A stretch of DNA of 64,000 nt, taken from the NCBI RefSeq assembly GCF_008831285.2, contig NC_045143.1:5279503-5343502 (forward strand), read 5' to 3'. The notes under the pieces were generated by a model. That model worked only from the letters and a program-made list of their open reading frames with translations. It did no database searches and had not been told where the DNA came from. Source of the DNA: Nymphaea colorata (lineage: Eukaryota; Streptophyta; Magnoliopsida; Nymphaeales; Nymphaeaceae). The position numbers were made by a program, and so were the translations under genes. Shown here piece by piece: positions 24,144 through 35,599 of the stretch (the first letter of the stretch is position 1; the number at the start of each line of letters is the position of its first letter).

Positions 24144-26544
24144 CTTTACAAGGGCAAAAATAAAAGTGAAAATTTTTAATTGTTTGAAAACACCAAAATA
24201 CCCCAAATCCCACCCGGGCACCCATATTATGATTGCTAACAATGGATATTTTGTCAAGTTCCATAAGAATCTGATTGTGAACTCGTATCTAGTTACTAAC
24301 CAAAATGCACGATAATATAAAACCTTGTTGAGGGTTCTCAAAATTGTCAAAACTTAGATGTATTTTGAAAATTATTCAAAAATAATTGGTTTTTAAGATA
24401 AATTAAATGCTACTTGGTAAAAGCCTAAAAGGAAAGAAAGTCATGGCCTCATAGTCCTCTTTCAACTAGACATGGAAAAAATAACTGCTTGACCTTCTAC
24501 TTATTGCCAAATATTTGTGTATATTTTGTTTTTTTCTTCTTTCACTAAAAATCTACATCAGGCTAGATTTCCATGATCTTAGAATTAAATGATGACATAA
24601 TGACATGCAACTCTAAATTTTGGAAACAAGAGAAATTAGGTTTAGGGGTTCTTGGTCCTAGACGACGATACATGCTCATCAAGATCTTGACTTTCATTGG
24701 CCTTTCTTTATAATTATAACTAAAAGTAAAAATAATTTGATAAGATTTGCACCAATTCTTTGCAGTCCTTTGCAAAAATGATCTTAACACGGGTCAAAAT
24801 TTTAATATAGTTATACTTCGGGAGCTCTTACTCTACTTATATTTTCATAAATCATGTCAATGAAATGTAGTTTTAGATAGGCAGGCCTCATGTGATATTT
24901 GAGAGGAAAATTTGTGTGCGTTTTTTTTTTCTTTTTGAGTTGCATGTGCACAAGAAAGGGTAGTAGAGCGAGTGACTTTGACCATGCTTGATAGTCTCAG
25001 ATCTCAAATCCGAGGCTACTTTAAAAGTTGTGCCATGTAAGGTCCCAGTTTAAATAAACAATAATATTGATCTCAAATTCGTGTTATGTATTAAAAACCC
25101 GATATCTTCGGGTCTCTATCACCACGTATCTTAGATCCACACTCTGATTTAACTTGTCCATGGACATATGGTCGCTTCTCAAACAGTGAAAAATAGCACA
25201 ACAATGGTAACAAGGAAAGAACCTCTCAACAATTATTTCAAGGAAAAAGCCTCTTCCTCTTTTTGTTTTCAAAAATTAAAAAAATGAAAAAAGGATGAGC
25301 TAACTTTTATTTTAAATAACAATTCACCTACAGAAAAAAAAATTACATCTCAAAAGAGATGTTGCACATCAATTAAATTCCAACCAGCTGGCTGGCTCCA
25401 AGTTCCAAATGTCTTTTCTCTTTCATTGAAAGTCTCAAGAGGCATAGCATAACTAATCGACTTGAAGGACACTGAGACAATGTATCTTCCGTTCGATTCT
25501 CGTGTGTACTATTTTTTTAGACTACAAACAATGAGATGTGTGACACTCAAGTTGAATGATATACTAGCGGAGCTACATATAGGTTAACGTGAGTAGTTGG
25601 CTACATCAACAACAAAATTTTTATTTATTTTTATATAGATTTTTTATAATTATTTATTTATTTATATACGTTGTATCTCTTCAAAAATTTCTACCTTATG
25701 TCACATGAACAAAGATAGGACATCAACATTTGAAATTCAAATGAGTTGGGTCATACCTAACTCATAAAGAAAATTTCAATTAATATATTTTCTGGTACAT
25801 ATTTCATATTACCTTTTCTTTGACTTATTCCACACCGCTGCATGTCAATTTGAAGTTAATTTTATTCGACTTTACAATGTAGATGTGATCGTCGAATTAG
25901 AAATCTAAACGAGGAAAAACGTAAAAATATAAATTAATAATTGAGAATCCATGTATTTACATATAAAAATTCAAGCATACCGACTTACATGGTTTAGCTA
26001 CAGTGTAGATGTATGTATTCATTACCGCGAAAAGCTTATATATCAATTATTGTTGTATTTTTCTGAAAATAATAGCTTTGAGCAAGTGACGACTTTGATG
26101 TACTTTTGATATTTAATTTTGAAACTAAATGATAGGTGTATCTGCAATTTAAATATAAAAAAGTGAATAATCCAATTTTTGATTATTGAAAATAGTGTAT
26201 CCCAAATAAATGGTGGGATAGGATTTTCTTTTTAACAATTTGGCGTGAATTTAGCAAGAATTTCAATTAAAAATACCTCATTTTTTTGGTTACGGTCTAA
26301 GTTGCGAGGTGGGCCCCGCCATCTTCGTCGTGGTTCCTTCCTTGGGTCTGAGCCCCTCCGTGTCGTCTGAACGTCTCGGTTTCCATCGGGCAGGAAGAGA
26401 AAAGAAGGGGCTGCTCGTTTGGCTACGGACGCCATTTTCCCTTCCCTCGTCGGCCATTCTCGAAGCCCTCATCTCCATCTTTGATGCGTTTGATCATCTG
26501 CAGTTGAGGAGAAGAAACGAGACACAGAGAAGAGGGAAGAGCCA

Positions 26545-29500
26545 ATGGCTCCCCCTCCCGTTCAGTCTCATAGAGGCCCTCCACCTCCTCAGCCGTCCGG
26601 GTACAGCTCCTCCTCCTCCTCTTCCTTCTTCTTTTTGGTCGATCGATGCCCATTTCTCTTGCTGTGTACTAATGCGATCTGTTTCTCAATTATGATTTGG
26701 GCAGGAAGGGAGAGGTCGCAGATCTTAAGCTGCAGCTTCGCCAATTGGCCGGCAGCCTCGCCCCCGGCGCGGAGTCCTCGAAGCGGGAGCTCTTCAAGAA
26801 GGTCATATCTTACATGACCATCGGTATCGATGTCTCCTCCCTCTTCAGCGAGATGGTGATGTGCTCCGCGACCTCAGATATCGTGCTGAAGAAGATGTGC
26901 TACCTGTACGTGGGGAATTATGCCAAGGGCAACCCGGACCTCGCGCTTCTCACCATCAATTTCCTACAGAGGGACTGCAAGGACGAAGATCCGATGATTC
27001 GGGGGCTTGCGCTGAGGAGTCTTTGCTCGCTTAGAGTGAAGAACCTGGTGGAGTATTTGATCGGTCCTTTGGGAGCCGGATTGAAGGATAGCAGCAGCTA
27101 TGTGAGGACGGTTGCGGCCATTGGCGTCCTCAAGCTCTATCATATATCAGCGACGACATGCATCGAATCTGATTTCCCTGCGATGCTAAAAAATCTCATG
27201 CTTCAGGACCCTGATGCCCAGGTAAAAATTTCGTTCTTTTTTCTTAGTTTATTCGTTTGTAGAATCATGTTCGTAGTCCCGCTTCTGCATTCTTTAGATT
27301 CTCCGCTTAGTAGCATCTCCTTACACATGTCTCTGCACAGTATCGTAGTTGAACTGAACTTAATTGCGGTCTACTACTGCTTATGTAATATATTAGACCA
27401 CAACGGATCTGCTAATATGTTTGTCATGTTTACATGTTTTCCATGTGTCGGAGATCAAGGAAGAAATTAGTGGACGAGTCAGTTACATGCTTTAAATAAG
27501 TCCGCCCTGCCCTTATGCTTAATCAGTTAATTGTACATCCACTGACTATGCTAATAGACTATCTGCACAGTGTGGCATTAAGCACCAGTATAACTTGTAT
27601 GGTGCGTTTGTTTCGCACAAAAATGTCTGACGGCGCAACTGAGTTGATCCTATTGAGTGTTTTAGAGCTGTCAACATAGTAGTTTCATTGTGTAAAAACA
27701 CTATAAAATTACAACCCATTGGCTTAGCGGGTGCAAAACAGTCAAGCTTGTGTAACTGCTGGAACAAAGAGCACTAAATTAACACACGAAATATTCATAA
27801 CGTACAAATAAAGACACACCAAGCATATCAATAGAGACATGGAGGTTACAGTGTGTTTACAAACTTACAAGCATTGACCATTCTCTGGATGCAACATTAC
27901 CTGTTTTGGTTGGTAGGCTACAATGCTAGTCTGGTACAATTATTGTCCACAGAAGATGCTCTCGATAATTAGCTCCCCATTAGCAAGGGCTGAGGCTGTT
28001 TGCATTATAAGGCTATTCGCCTTGCAGCCGAAGTTGCCTTTCAGAAAAGAAATGATGGTCTCTTCAAAATAAGCTAGATGCTGAAAAAGGAGCATTTCTT
28101 GTTCATCAATGCTCTACAGTCACCTTGTACATGCAAATTGTTGAACAGTTTATTCTTACGAGCATCAAGAGATGATGGATGCATTTGGCTGTCGATGGCT
28201 GTTAAAATTTGAAACATGTTTCAGATATGATAATTGTGTTTTCCTTTGCTATGTAATAGAAAATTAGAAATGCACTTTCAGGGGGAGAATGACTCAAAAC
28301 AAAGCTTAAGACAATTTCTACTGTTTCAAAGAAGCTCTGGAGGAACCTTCCTGAAAATTTATTGAAAATCAATGTTCTTATTGATGGGACAGATATACAA
28401 CAAATACTGATACATGTGTGCACAGCTAAATGTTATTGATGTTCTATTCCATTCTTTGTTGTTCTGCAACATTTTTCAGTAGTATGTAGTTAATCATGTT
28501 GCTTATTGTAGCTACGCAAGCATATCTGAGTTAAAAGTTTTCTTCCTGATGCTGATTATGTGATATTTTCCTTTTCCTAGGTGGTTGCTAATTGTTTGTC
28601 CTCTCTTGAAGAAATATTAAGCTTAGAAGGTAACACATCTGAGGAAGCATCTAGAGAGAGAGAATCATTACTTAGCAAGCCAGTAGTATATCACTTGCTA
28701 AATCGGTATGTCTTGCTTTGCGTGCTTATCATCCCCTCAAATTCTGGAGTGATATTGGTTGTCTTTTGTTTTTTTGTTTTATTGCCTTCTTTCATGTTGC
28801 TTGAAAGAGTATATTTTTAAGAAATGATTATCAGTAAAGATGTTATATTCTTGAATTTATGATAGAGCCTAGAGGAGATGAAAAACCAGGTCAAACTAGT
28901 CTAATTAGTATGTGAAAAAAATGAAAGCAGTACATTCCATTTTCATTTAGTTTGATGTTTCATATTTATTGTGGCTTTCTTGGCCTTTTGATTGTTTGTC
29001 AGTCTTTTGACATATTTATTGTTTCAGTTTAAGAACATGCTTTGTGTAGCATTTACTAACTACTAATGTTTATCTTTTTCTTAATTGAGCTAAACTTTGC
29101 AGAATTAAGGAGTTTAGTGAATGGGCACAGTGTTTGGTACTTGACCTGGTAGCAAATTATGTACCATCAGATAGCAGTGAAATTTTTGATATAATGAACC
29201 TGTTAGAAGATCGACTTCAGCACGCCAATGGTGCTGTTGTTTTAGCGACAATTAAGGTGTTTCTTCAGTTGACTATGTCCATGACTGACGTGCATCAGCA
29301 GGTACATTCTGCCGGATAAATTATGGTAATAGACTCATAAGGTATAACTTACTGCATTTTTTTTTCTGCACCAATGCTATGTATTCAAAGAATGAGACAA
29401 ATTTCTCAAATCTCAACATTCATTGGGTTGGAACAATTGGTAACAACAATTTGTGACAGGTTATCATGTGATTGATTCTTTCAAGTTTTTTGTGATAATC

Positions 29501-32500
29501 AAACATAGACAGTGTTAACTTTGATTTAGCAGGAGTGGGCTGTAAATGTTGTAAAATGTCAAACTGGTGTACTTTCAGGACTCAACCACTTCCTTGCAGT
29601 GGCTTACTGACTATTTGATTTATTTACACCTCTAGTATCATGCCTTGTGCACCTTACACAAATAGAATTGGCAGCCATAGGTTGCCTTAGTAAATGACAT
29701 GTGGCTTTATAGTCATCTGCTTGCCTTTGGATCTGACAATGCCCACTTGTCTGATTGTTTGGTTCTCTAGCTCTATATACGTGGGTGTGATTCAATTATA
29801 GAAGTCGAAGTACTACTAACGTTGTCTTCATAGTAAGCAAAAAGCGGCATTAATGCTTGCTTGTTTGATTGTATGCTTCGTACATACTTCAAACCTGTAT
29901 ATAGGTGGGATGAATCTGTTACACAAGAGAAGCATCATCTAGCTGACCAAACCTTTGGAAGGGTGGCATATTGAATATTCGTTCAAAACGCATTGTTGAA
30001 TGTGACCTCTAGATGTGCATGGGTGTAGCACATCTGCCTTTCAGAAGACGGTTTTTAGTAATCCATTGCAATGCCTTCTAATTTGATTAGTTGCAATATG
30101 CTTTTCTTTCGTCACAAGCTAAATTTATTTATTTACTCTTGCAATATTGTTCACTAATACTCAAGGTTTGTAACTAATCAACTTCTTCACGAAGCTTGTC
30201 CCAGTGTCAGATTCTTTTATGATGGCATGTTTTATGACTTCATCTATATTGTGCTTTGGTAGATCTGTGATGTCTGATTTATCCAGGCTAAGAACAGGAT
30301 GAGTTCAATTTGGCATTTGTTTGGAGTCATTTGTACTTACTACTTTAATTACTATTCTGTTTTAAACATACCTAGCTTGCATAGAAATACCACTATTTGA
30401 AGAAAAGTAAAGTAACCTCTATCTTATGCAATTATTTTAGGTCTATGAGCGCATAAAAGCTCCTTTACTTACTTTAGTGAGCTCTGGAAGCCCTGAGCAG
30501 TCATATGCAGTTTTGAGCCACCTGCATCTACTGGTGTTGCGTGCACCCATGCTCTTTTCGTCGGACTATAAACATTTCTATTGCCAGTACAGTCAGCCTT
30601 TCTATGTGAAAAAACTGAAACTGGAAATGTTGACAGCTGTTGCAAATGAGAGCAATACTTATGAAATTGGTACGCAGTAGTCTTTTTCTTGTACATAATA
30701 AGCATGCATGGGCATAATGTCCGAGGATACTTCATCTCCTTGTATTTTAAGTAGTTGCATGGCTTGCATCTTCAGAGGCTCTTAGCGAGCATTAGGAATA
30801 CTTCTGAAGTTAAACTTTTCTTCAGTGTCATATCTTCCTTTGGTTTTTTTTGGTTTTTGGATTTTTTACTTCATAGTTGTAACTTAATATTTGTAAACAA
30901 AATCCAGTTACGGAACTATGTGAATATGCTGCAAATGTTGATGTTGCTATTGCAAGAGAGTCAATTCGTGCAGTTGGAAAGATTGCATTACAGCAATATG
31001 ATGTAAATGCTATTGTTGACCGTTTACTTCAGTTTCTGGAGATGGAAAAAGACTATGTGACTGCCGAAACACTGGCAAGTATACTTTATCTAATAGCAAC
31101 ATGTTTCTGGAAGCCATTATTCCTATAGTCATTGTAATTCCTGCCTTAAGTTGCCTCTTCCTTGATGTAGGTGCTTGTGAAAGATCTTTTAAGGAAATAC
31201 CCTCAATGGAGTCATGACTGCATTGCTGTTGTTGGTAGCATTAGCAGCAAAAATGTTCAAGAACCCAAGGCTAAAGCAGCCTTAATATGGATGCTAGGAG
31301 AGTATTCTCAAGACATGGCTGATGCTCCTTACATCCTTGAAAATTTAGTTGAAAACTGGAGTGATGAAGATTCTGCAGAGGTGACTGATTCGCTATGTAA
31401 CATGTCTAAACAGATTGGGGTCCCTGGGTTACATATTTTCTTGTTGTCGTTTAACATGTTTCCTGACAGACTATTGTTAGGAAATATTTGTGACTGTGTG
31501 CTCTCATGCATCCCTTTTTTATTCTGAACATCTTAGTAGAATTATTCTGCATATCCTGCAAACAGTTAACTGGCTTGATATATATCCTTTGCTGTTTTTG
31601 TAAATAAAAAGTGTTTCTGAAACCACTGCTTTATGCTATGGTACATTGCTTAAGACACCTTGTCCCCTAAAGGCAATCGTCTTGGATTGAAAGTCCATTG
31701 ATGAACCTTAACAGATTTTGCAGTTATCATGATCTAGCTTTTTCTCAAGAGCTAGTTTACTGCTCCCAGAGTATCACATATTCTAAAGTATTGAATTGCA
31801 TAATGATGTTATTGCATGATCAACAAGAAGTAACATATTGATTTATTTGAATATGTTTGTGTTCTTTCTTTTTTTGGTTGCTTTTTAGTTTTTATATTCC
31901 AAATTTACCAATAATTTGGAACCTTTTTTGCTAAAAAACATAATTTCAATTTGTTGTGAGATATTCCTTTGACCAAAAAATTCTGGCAACCACATTTATG
32001 ATTGTCGGGTGTGCATGCATAATTTATGTTTTTGAACTCTTTTCCCTGACTTTCTTTTATTAACTGATGGCGATGAAGTTTATGGATTTTCACAATTGGA
32101 TGAGAGTGATTGCTTCATAAGTTTCAGGTCATGTGTTAGAATAAAGTTTTAAACTTATAATTGCTTTGGTTTTGGGGTTTTGCTCTTCTATTTACTGATT
32201 ACTTTCATCTTGCTAAACAGGTTAAGCTGCACTTGCTTACTGCAATATTAAAGTGTTTCTTGAAAAGACCACCTGAAATGCGGAAAGCATTAGGAGCTGC
32301 ATTAGCTGCTGGTTTAGCGGATTCTCACCAGGTGAAGCATCATCTCTGGTTTCAAGATTCAGGTTTTTTATTTGAAGGATTATTTGTTTCATGTTGGTAT
32401 TTTGATGCAGGATGTTCATGATAGAGCCTTATTCTACTACAGGCTTTTGCATCATGACGTGTCAGTAGCTGAACGTGTAGTAAATCCTCCCAAGCAAGCA

Positions 32501-34562
32501 GTTTCTGTCTTTGCGGACACTCAGAGTAGTGAAATTAAAGATCGGATATTTGATGAATTCAATAGCTTATCTGTACTATACCAGCAGGTATGTGTACAAT
32601 CACTTTTTTGGGTGTTGTTGATACATTGTCTGAGAAGGAAACTTTCAGAAAGAGGCACTGACTTTGGATTTTGTATTCTGGAAGTTTTGTAAGTTTAAGG
32701 ATATTCATAGACATGGTTTTCTAACCAAAGATTCGCTTAACTTGCAGCCTTCATACCTGTTTACCGATAAAGAACATCGTGGGCCATTTGAGTTCTCAGA
32801 AGACCTTGCAACCTTGTCATTGACAGATGATGCAGCAGATGGCACACTTTCAGGACAAAGAGTTGAAGCAACTGACAATGACCTTCTGTTAAGTGTGTCA
32901 GAAAAAGAAGAGAATAAAGGTCACACTAACAATGGACATTCTGCATATAGTGCTCCCGATTATAACGGTCCTGCTATGGGTGCTCTTATACCCACAGAGA
33001 CTGCATTTTCAAGCTCCCCAGCACCACCCATCAGTTCTAGCTTGCCTATTGATGATCTTCTTGGCTTGGGTTCCGCAGTTGCTCCTTCAGCATCTTTGAA
33101 GCTTAACGCCAAAGCAGTTCTTGATCCCGGCACATTCCAAAAGAAGTGGGGTCAGCTACCAATTGCTTTGTCACTGGTAGGTTATACTTATACCTATTAG
33201 TTGAATAAGCTAAATATTTAATTCACTATGAAATGGTATCTCTGTACCATGCATTTTAAATTATGGAGATTGTTTCCTTTGAATACTCTTTCCTTCTCTC
33301 TTCCCCTCCCCTTTTCTTCTTTGGGTGGGGTGGGGGGCAGGGGGTGGTAGTAGGGAATTGTATGTATGTCTGCCTGCACTCTTCCTCATGCATAATAATG
33401 TTCAATATGAAAGCCTATGGATGTGGGCAGTGGACATACTATGTTTGTAAGTTTACAACTGCTTGTTGGACAACTGCTATGTCTGCTAATGCGTGAGGTC
33501 ATGATTCCATCTCACTCATCAGCAAATCTACCGTAGCATAAGCTCATACTTGATTTGGGATGAATGCATCCTCCATATTCTTCCTTTTTTTTTGCAGATA
33601 GTTGCATCGCTGCATTGCATAATCTGTTCCAGTTTTTCATTTGTAATCATAGACATAGATGTCATTTCTACATTGAAAATGTGAAAGTATCCTAGAAAAG
33701 TACCATGGTGATACTAATAAATGCACTCCGTGATCTTCAAAATAGTTTGTTCCAGACTTCCAGTATTTACATGTACAATTTTCATTTTCTTGCTTATTTC
33801 AATTTTAAAAAATTTCCAATGATTGTATGATGTCCTATTTGAAAAAAGCGCTAGGCCCATTGTTTCCTTTTCTTTTAACATTTTCTTCGCATAACAGATT
33901 TCTTAGCAATCCAGCACTTTCCATAGGAAATTTTAACGAAAAATACACCTTCAGTAACATGCCGCTATATACTTAATAATACTCATACAGATGTGGCTTT
34001 TTTCCTTTTTTGATGATAAGGTAGTTAATCATATTGGCTTCCTCTAGGTGTTTTGGTTCTCGTGAGCAGTCAAAACGGTACCTGCTGTTACTGCCATGAC
34101 AGGCTTCTTTGTTAGTTCTTAATGGTTTTTGCATCAGCTTCTAAATTTCCTTGAAATGGTGTGGCATTGGGAAAGCTGTTTGCGTTATTTCACTGTTGGC
34201 TTAGCTCTTGAGAACAGTAAAGCACTCTGATAAATTGGTATCCTTTTTTTTTTCAGCAGGATTTCTCATTGACCCCACAAGGAGCTGCTACTTTGACAAC
34301 ACCTCAGGTCCTCCTCCGGCACATGCAGAGCAATTCCATATTGTGCATAGCTTCTGGTGGTCAGGCTCCAAACTTCAAATTCTTCTTCTATGCACAGAAA
34401 GCTGATGATCTGTTGTCAGCTACTTCTTTCTATCTTGTTGAGTGCCTTATAAACACCTCCTCAGCAAAGGCACAGATAAAAATCAAGGCTGATGATAAAA
34501 GTACAACCCAGGCTTTCTCGTCCTTGTTTCAATCAGCTTTGCTCAAGCTTGGTGCACCATAG
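26545..34562 (+). CDS. AP4B1: AP-4 adaptor complex beta subunit (beta-adaptin-like protein A), 841 residues
   Basis: Large beta subunit of the AP-4 coat, which sorts cargo at the trans-Golgi network. Exons: 26545-26600, 26705-27221, 28581-28705, 29103-29301, 30441-30669, 30908-31074, 31171-31380, 32221-32331, 32411-32587, 32748-33176, 34257-34562; sum 2,526 nt, in phase throughout. The length matches the family. The adaptin trunk (about 22-600) includes VISYMTIGIDVSSLFSEMV, DIVLKKMCYLYVGNYAKG, LLTINFLQRDC and AKAALIWMLGEYSQDM. An acidic hinge (about 605-700) leads to the ear domain (about 720-841; ASGGQAPNFKFFFYAQK). The chosen start, 26545, gives MAPPPVQSHRG and splices in frame into KGEVADLKLQLRQLAG; an ATG at 26697 inside intron 1 would also read into exon 2. 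Intron 6 (31075-31170) uses a GC donor (CTG/GCAAGT), and exon 11 has a CAGCAG tandem acceptor. Confidence 0.96.
27222..28580 (+). other. AP-4 beta intron 2, 1.36 kb
   Basis: GTAAAA donor and TTTTCCTAG acceptor flank an AT-rich intron with no recognised RNA gene or transposon. Only short chance ORFs occur. Confidence 0.75.
33177..34256 (+). other. AP-4 beta intron 10, 1.08 kb
   Basis: Separates the hinge/ear-start exon (ends LPIALSL) from the ear exon. It includes a G-rich run (about 33322-33352) and several T runs. Nothing else was recognised. Confidence 0.75.
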
Positions 34563-34794
34563 ATATGAGATCGTGCAGTTTCACCCTTTTGTTGCCGCTG
34601 GAAAACTGTTGCTGGAAGGTGAGCAGTATGGTTTCCTATTGGCAGATTACAAGTATGTAGTGTCATTGTGCTGAACCAGGCGGCTGCTAAACTGCATGAG
34701 GTAGCAACAGTCCCAAATCTGGATAAGTTTATGGTTTGCTCGACAATGGGGAGAGATGAGATTGGAGTCTATTTGCCATCTCCATGTCTCGCTG

Positions 34795-34800
34795 AATAAA
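34795..34800 (+). terminator. Candidate polyadenylation signal of AP-4 beta
   Basis: AATAAA 233 bases after the stop codon, followed by T-rich and GT-containing sequence. Plant signals are loose, so other sites may be used too. Confidence 0.5.
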
Positions 34801-35504
34801 CGGCTTGTAACATAGAATACTTTGAATTTCGTTAGGAGAAAATATTTTTGCTGAATACTGTGTATTGTTTAAAATGCTGAAGACTACAAAGAAAATGCTT
34901 ATACACGTTTCAATCCACGGTTGCTACATTCTTAGTCTTCATAATGATTGGCGATTGCTTGCTGTAGTAGTTCGAATGTGGTACTTCTGTAAGAGATGTG
35001 ATCGGCTTGCGTGCTTGTACATGCATGTCAAGTTAAAGAGACGTGTACATGTATTGCACATGAATCGGTGGAGAAGGGAAGTTGAACTGCAAATTTTTCG
35101 TTTCCAGTGGACAGCTAAAAACATTATCGATTGGAAGTTGCGTACAGATCCAAGGTTCAGAGTTCCTTTTCATGACCGTTGCCGCTGTTTGAAATGTCCT
35201 TTAGATGATGGTCAAAAGCACGACGGATGGGCCACCATTCATGACGTTTTTGCCGATTGTCCCTGTTTGAGATCAAGCTGGCTACTGCTCTCAAAGAGAA
35301 AGCAACTGTTACAGATTTATTTAGTTTTAGCCGACCCATCTGAATGAATTGAACATGCTTTGCCCGGTGAAATCCTGTGGGCTGCCTACCTACAACTGGA
35401 TGTCACCCAGAACAGCAATGAATCTCATAAGAAGCTCCAAAGCCGTGGACTTGGTGTTTGTTTGAAAAACAGAAAAAGAAGACGGATTAAGTAAATTTGA
35501 TAAT

Positions 35505-35510
35505 TTTATT
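35505..35510 (-). terminator. Candidate polyadenylation signal of the CbxX-type gene
   Basis: AATAAA on the minus strand about 90 bases after the stop codon of the ankyrin/AAA gene. Spacing fits a plant 3' UTR; use is inferred. Confidence 0.45.
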
Positions 35511-35599
35511 GAATACCTAATCGATTTAATACCTTGAATTATAAAGAATGCAAAATTGTGAAAACTTATAAAGTGGTACATACAAATATGGATCTCCTC

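Larger units (their letters stand above)
22205..26544. other. Divergent intergenic region between sorting nexin and AP-4 beta
   Basis: A 4.3 kb head-to-head spacer holding both promoters. Nearest the sorting-nexin gene it is pyrimidine-rich with a GGT trinucleotide run (22564-22602). Further right it is AT-rich and contains one copy of the inverted-repeat element family (23883-24143). Long ORFs around 22421-22874 and 26232-26695 have biased composition and no recognisable similarity. Confidence 0.65.
34563..35599. other. Convergent 3' region between AP-4 beta and the CbxX-type gene
   Basis: About 1.04 kb between the two facing stop codons. It should hold both 3' UTRs: AATAAA at 34795 on the plus strand and AATAAA on the minus strand at 35505-35510. 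A 160-codon plus-strand ORF at 34865-35347 has no recognisable similarity and is probably chance. Confidence 0.7.

Noticed and set aside
26697-27470. Unspliced start MGRKGEVADL for AP-4 beta
   Set aside because: Reading from 26697 uses intron 1 sequence and runs past the exon 2 donor; the 26545 start splices in frame and gives the family length. It remains a possible minor start.
34865-35347. 160-codon plus-strand ORF after AP-4 beta
   Set aside because: Lies in the convergent 3' region, composition and residues look random, and no splice or family signal was seen.
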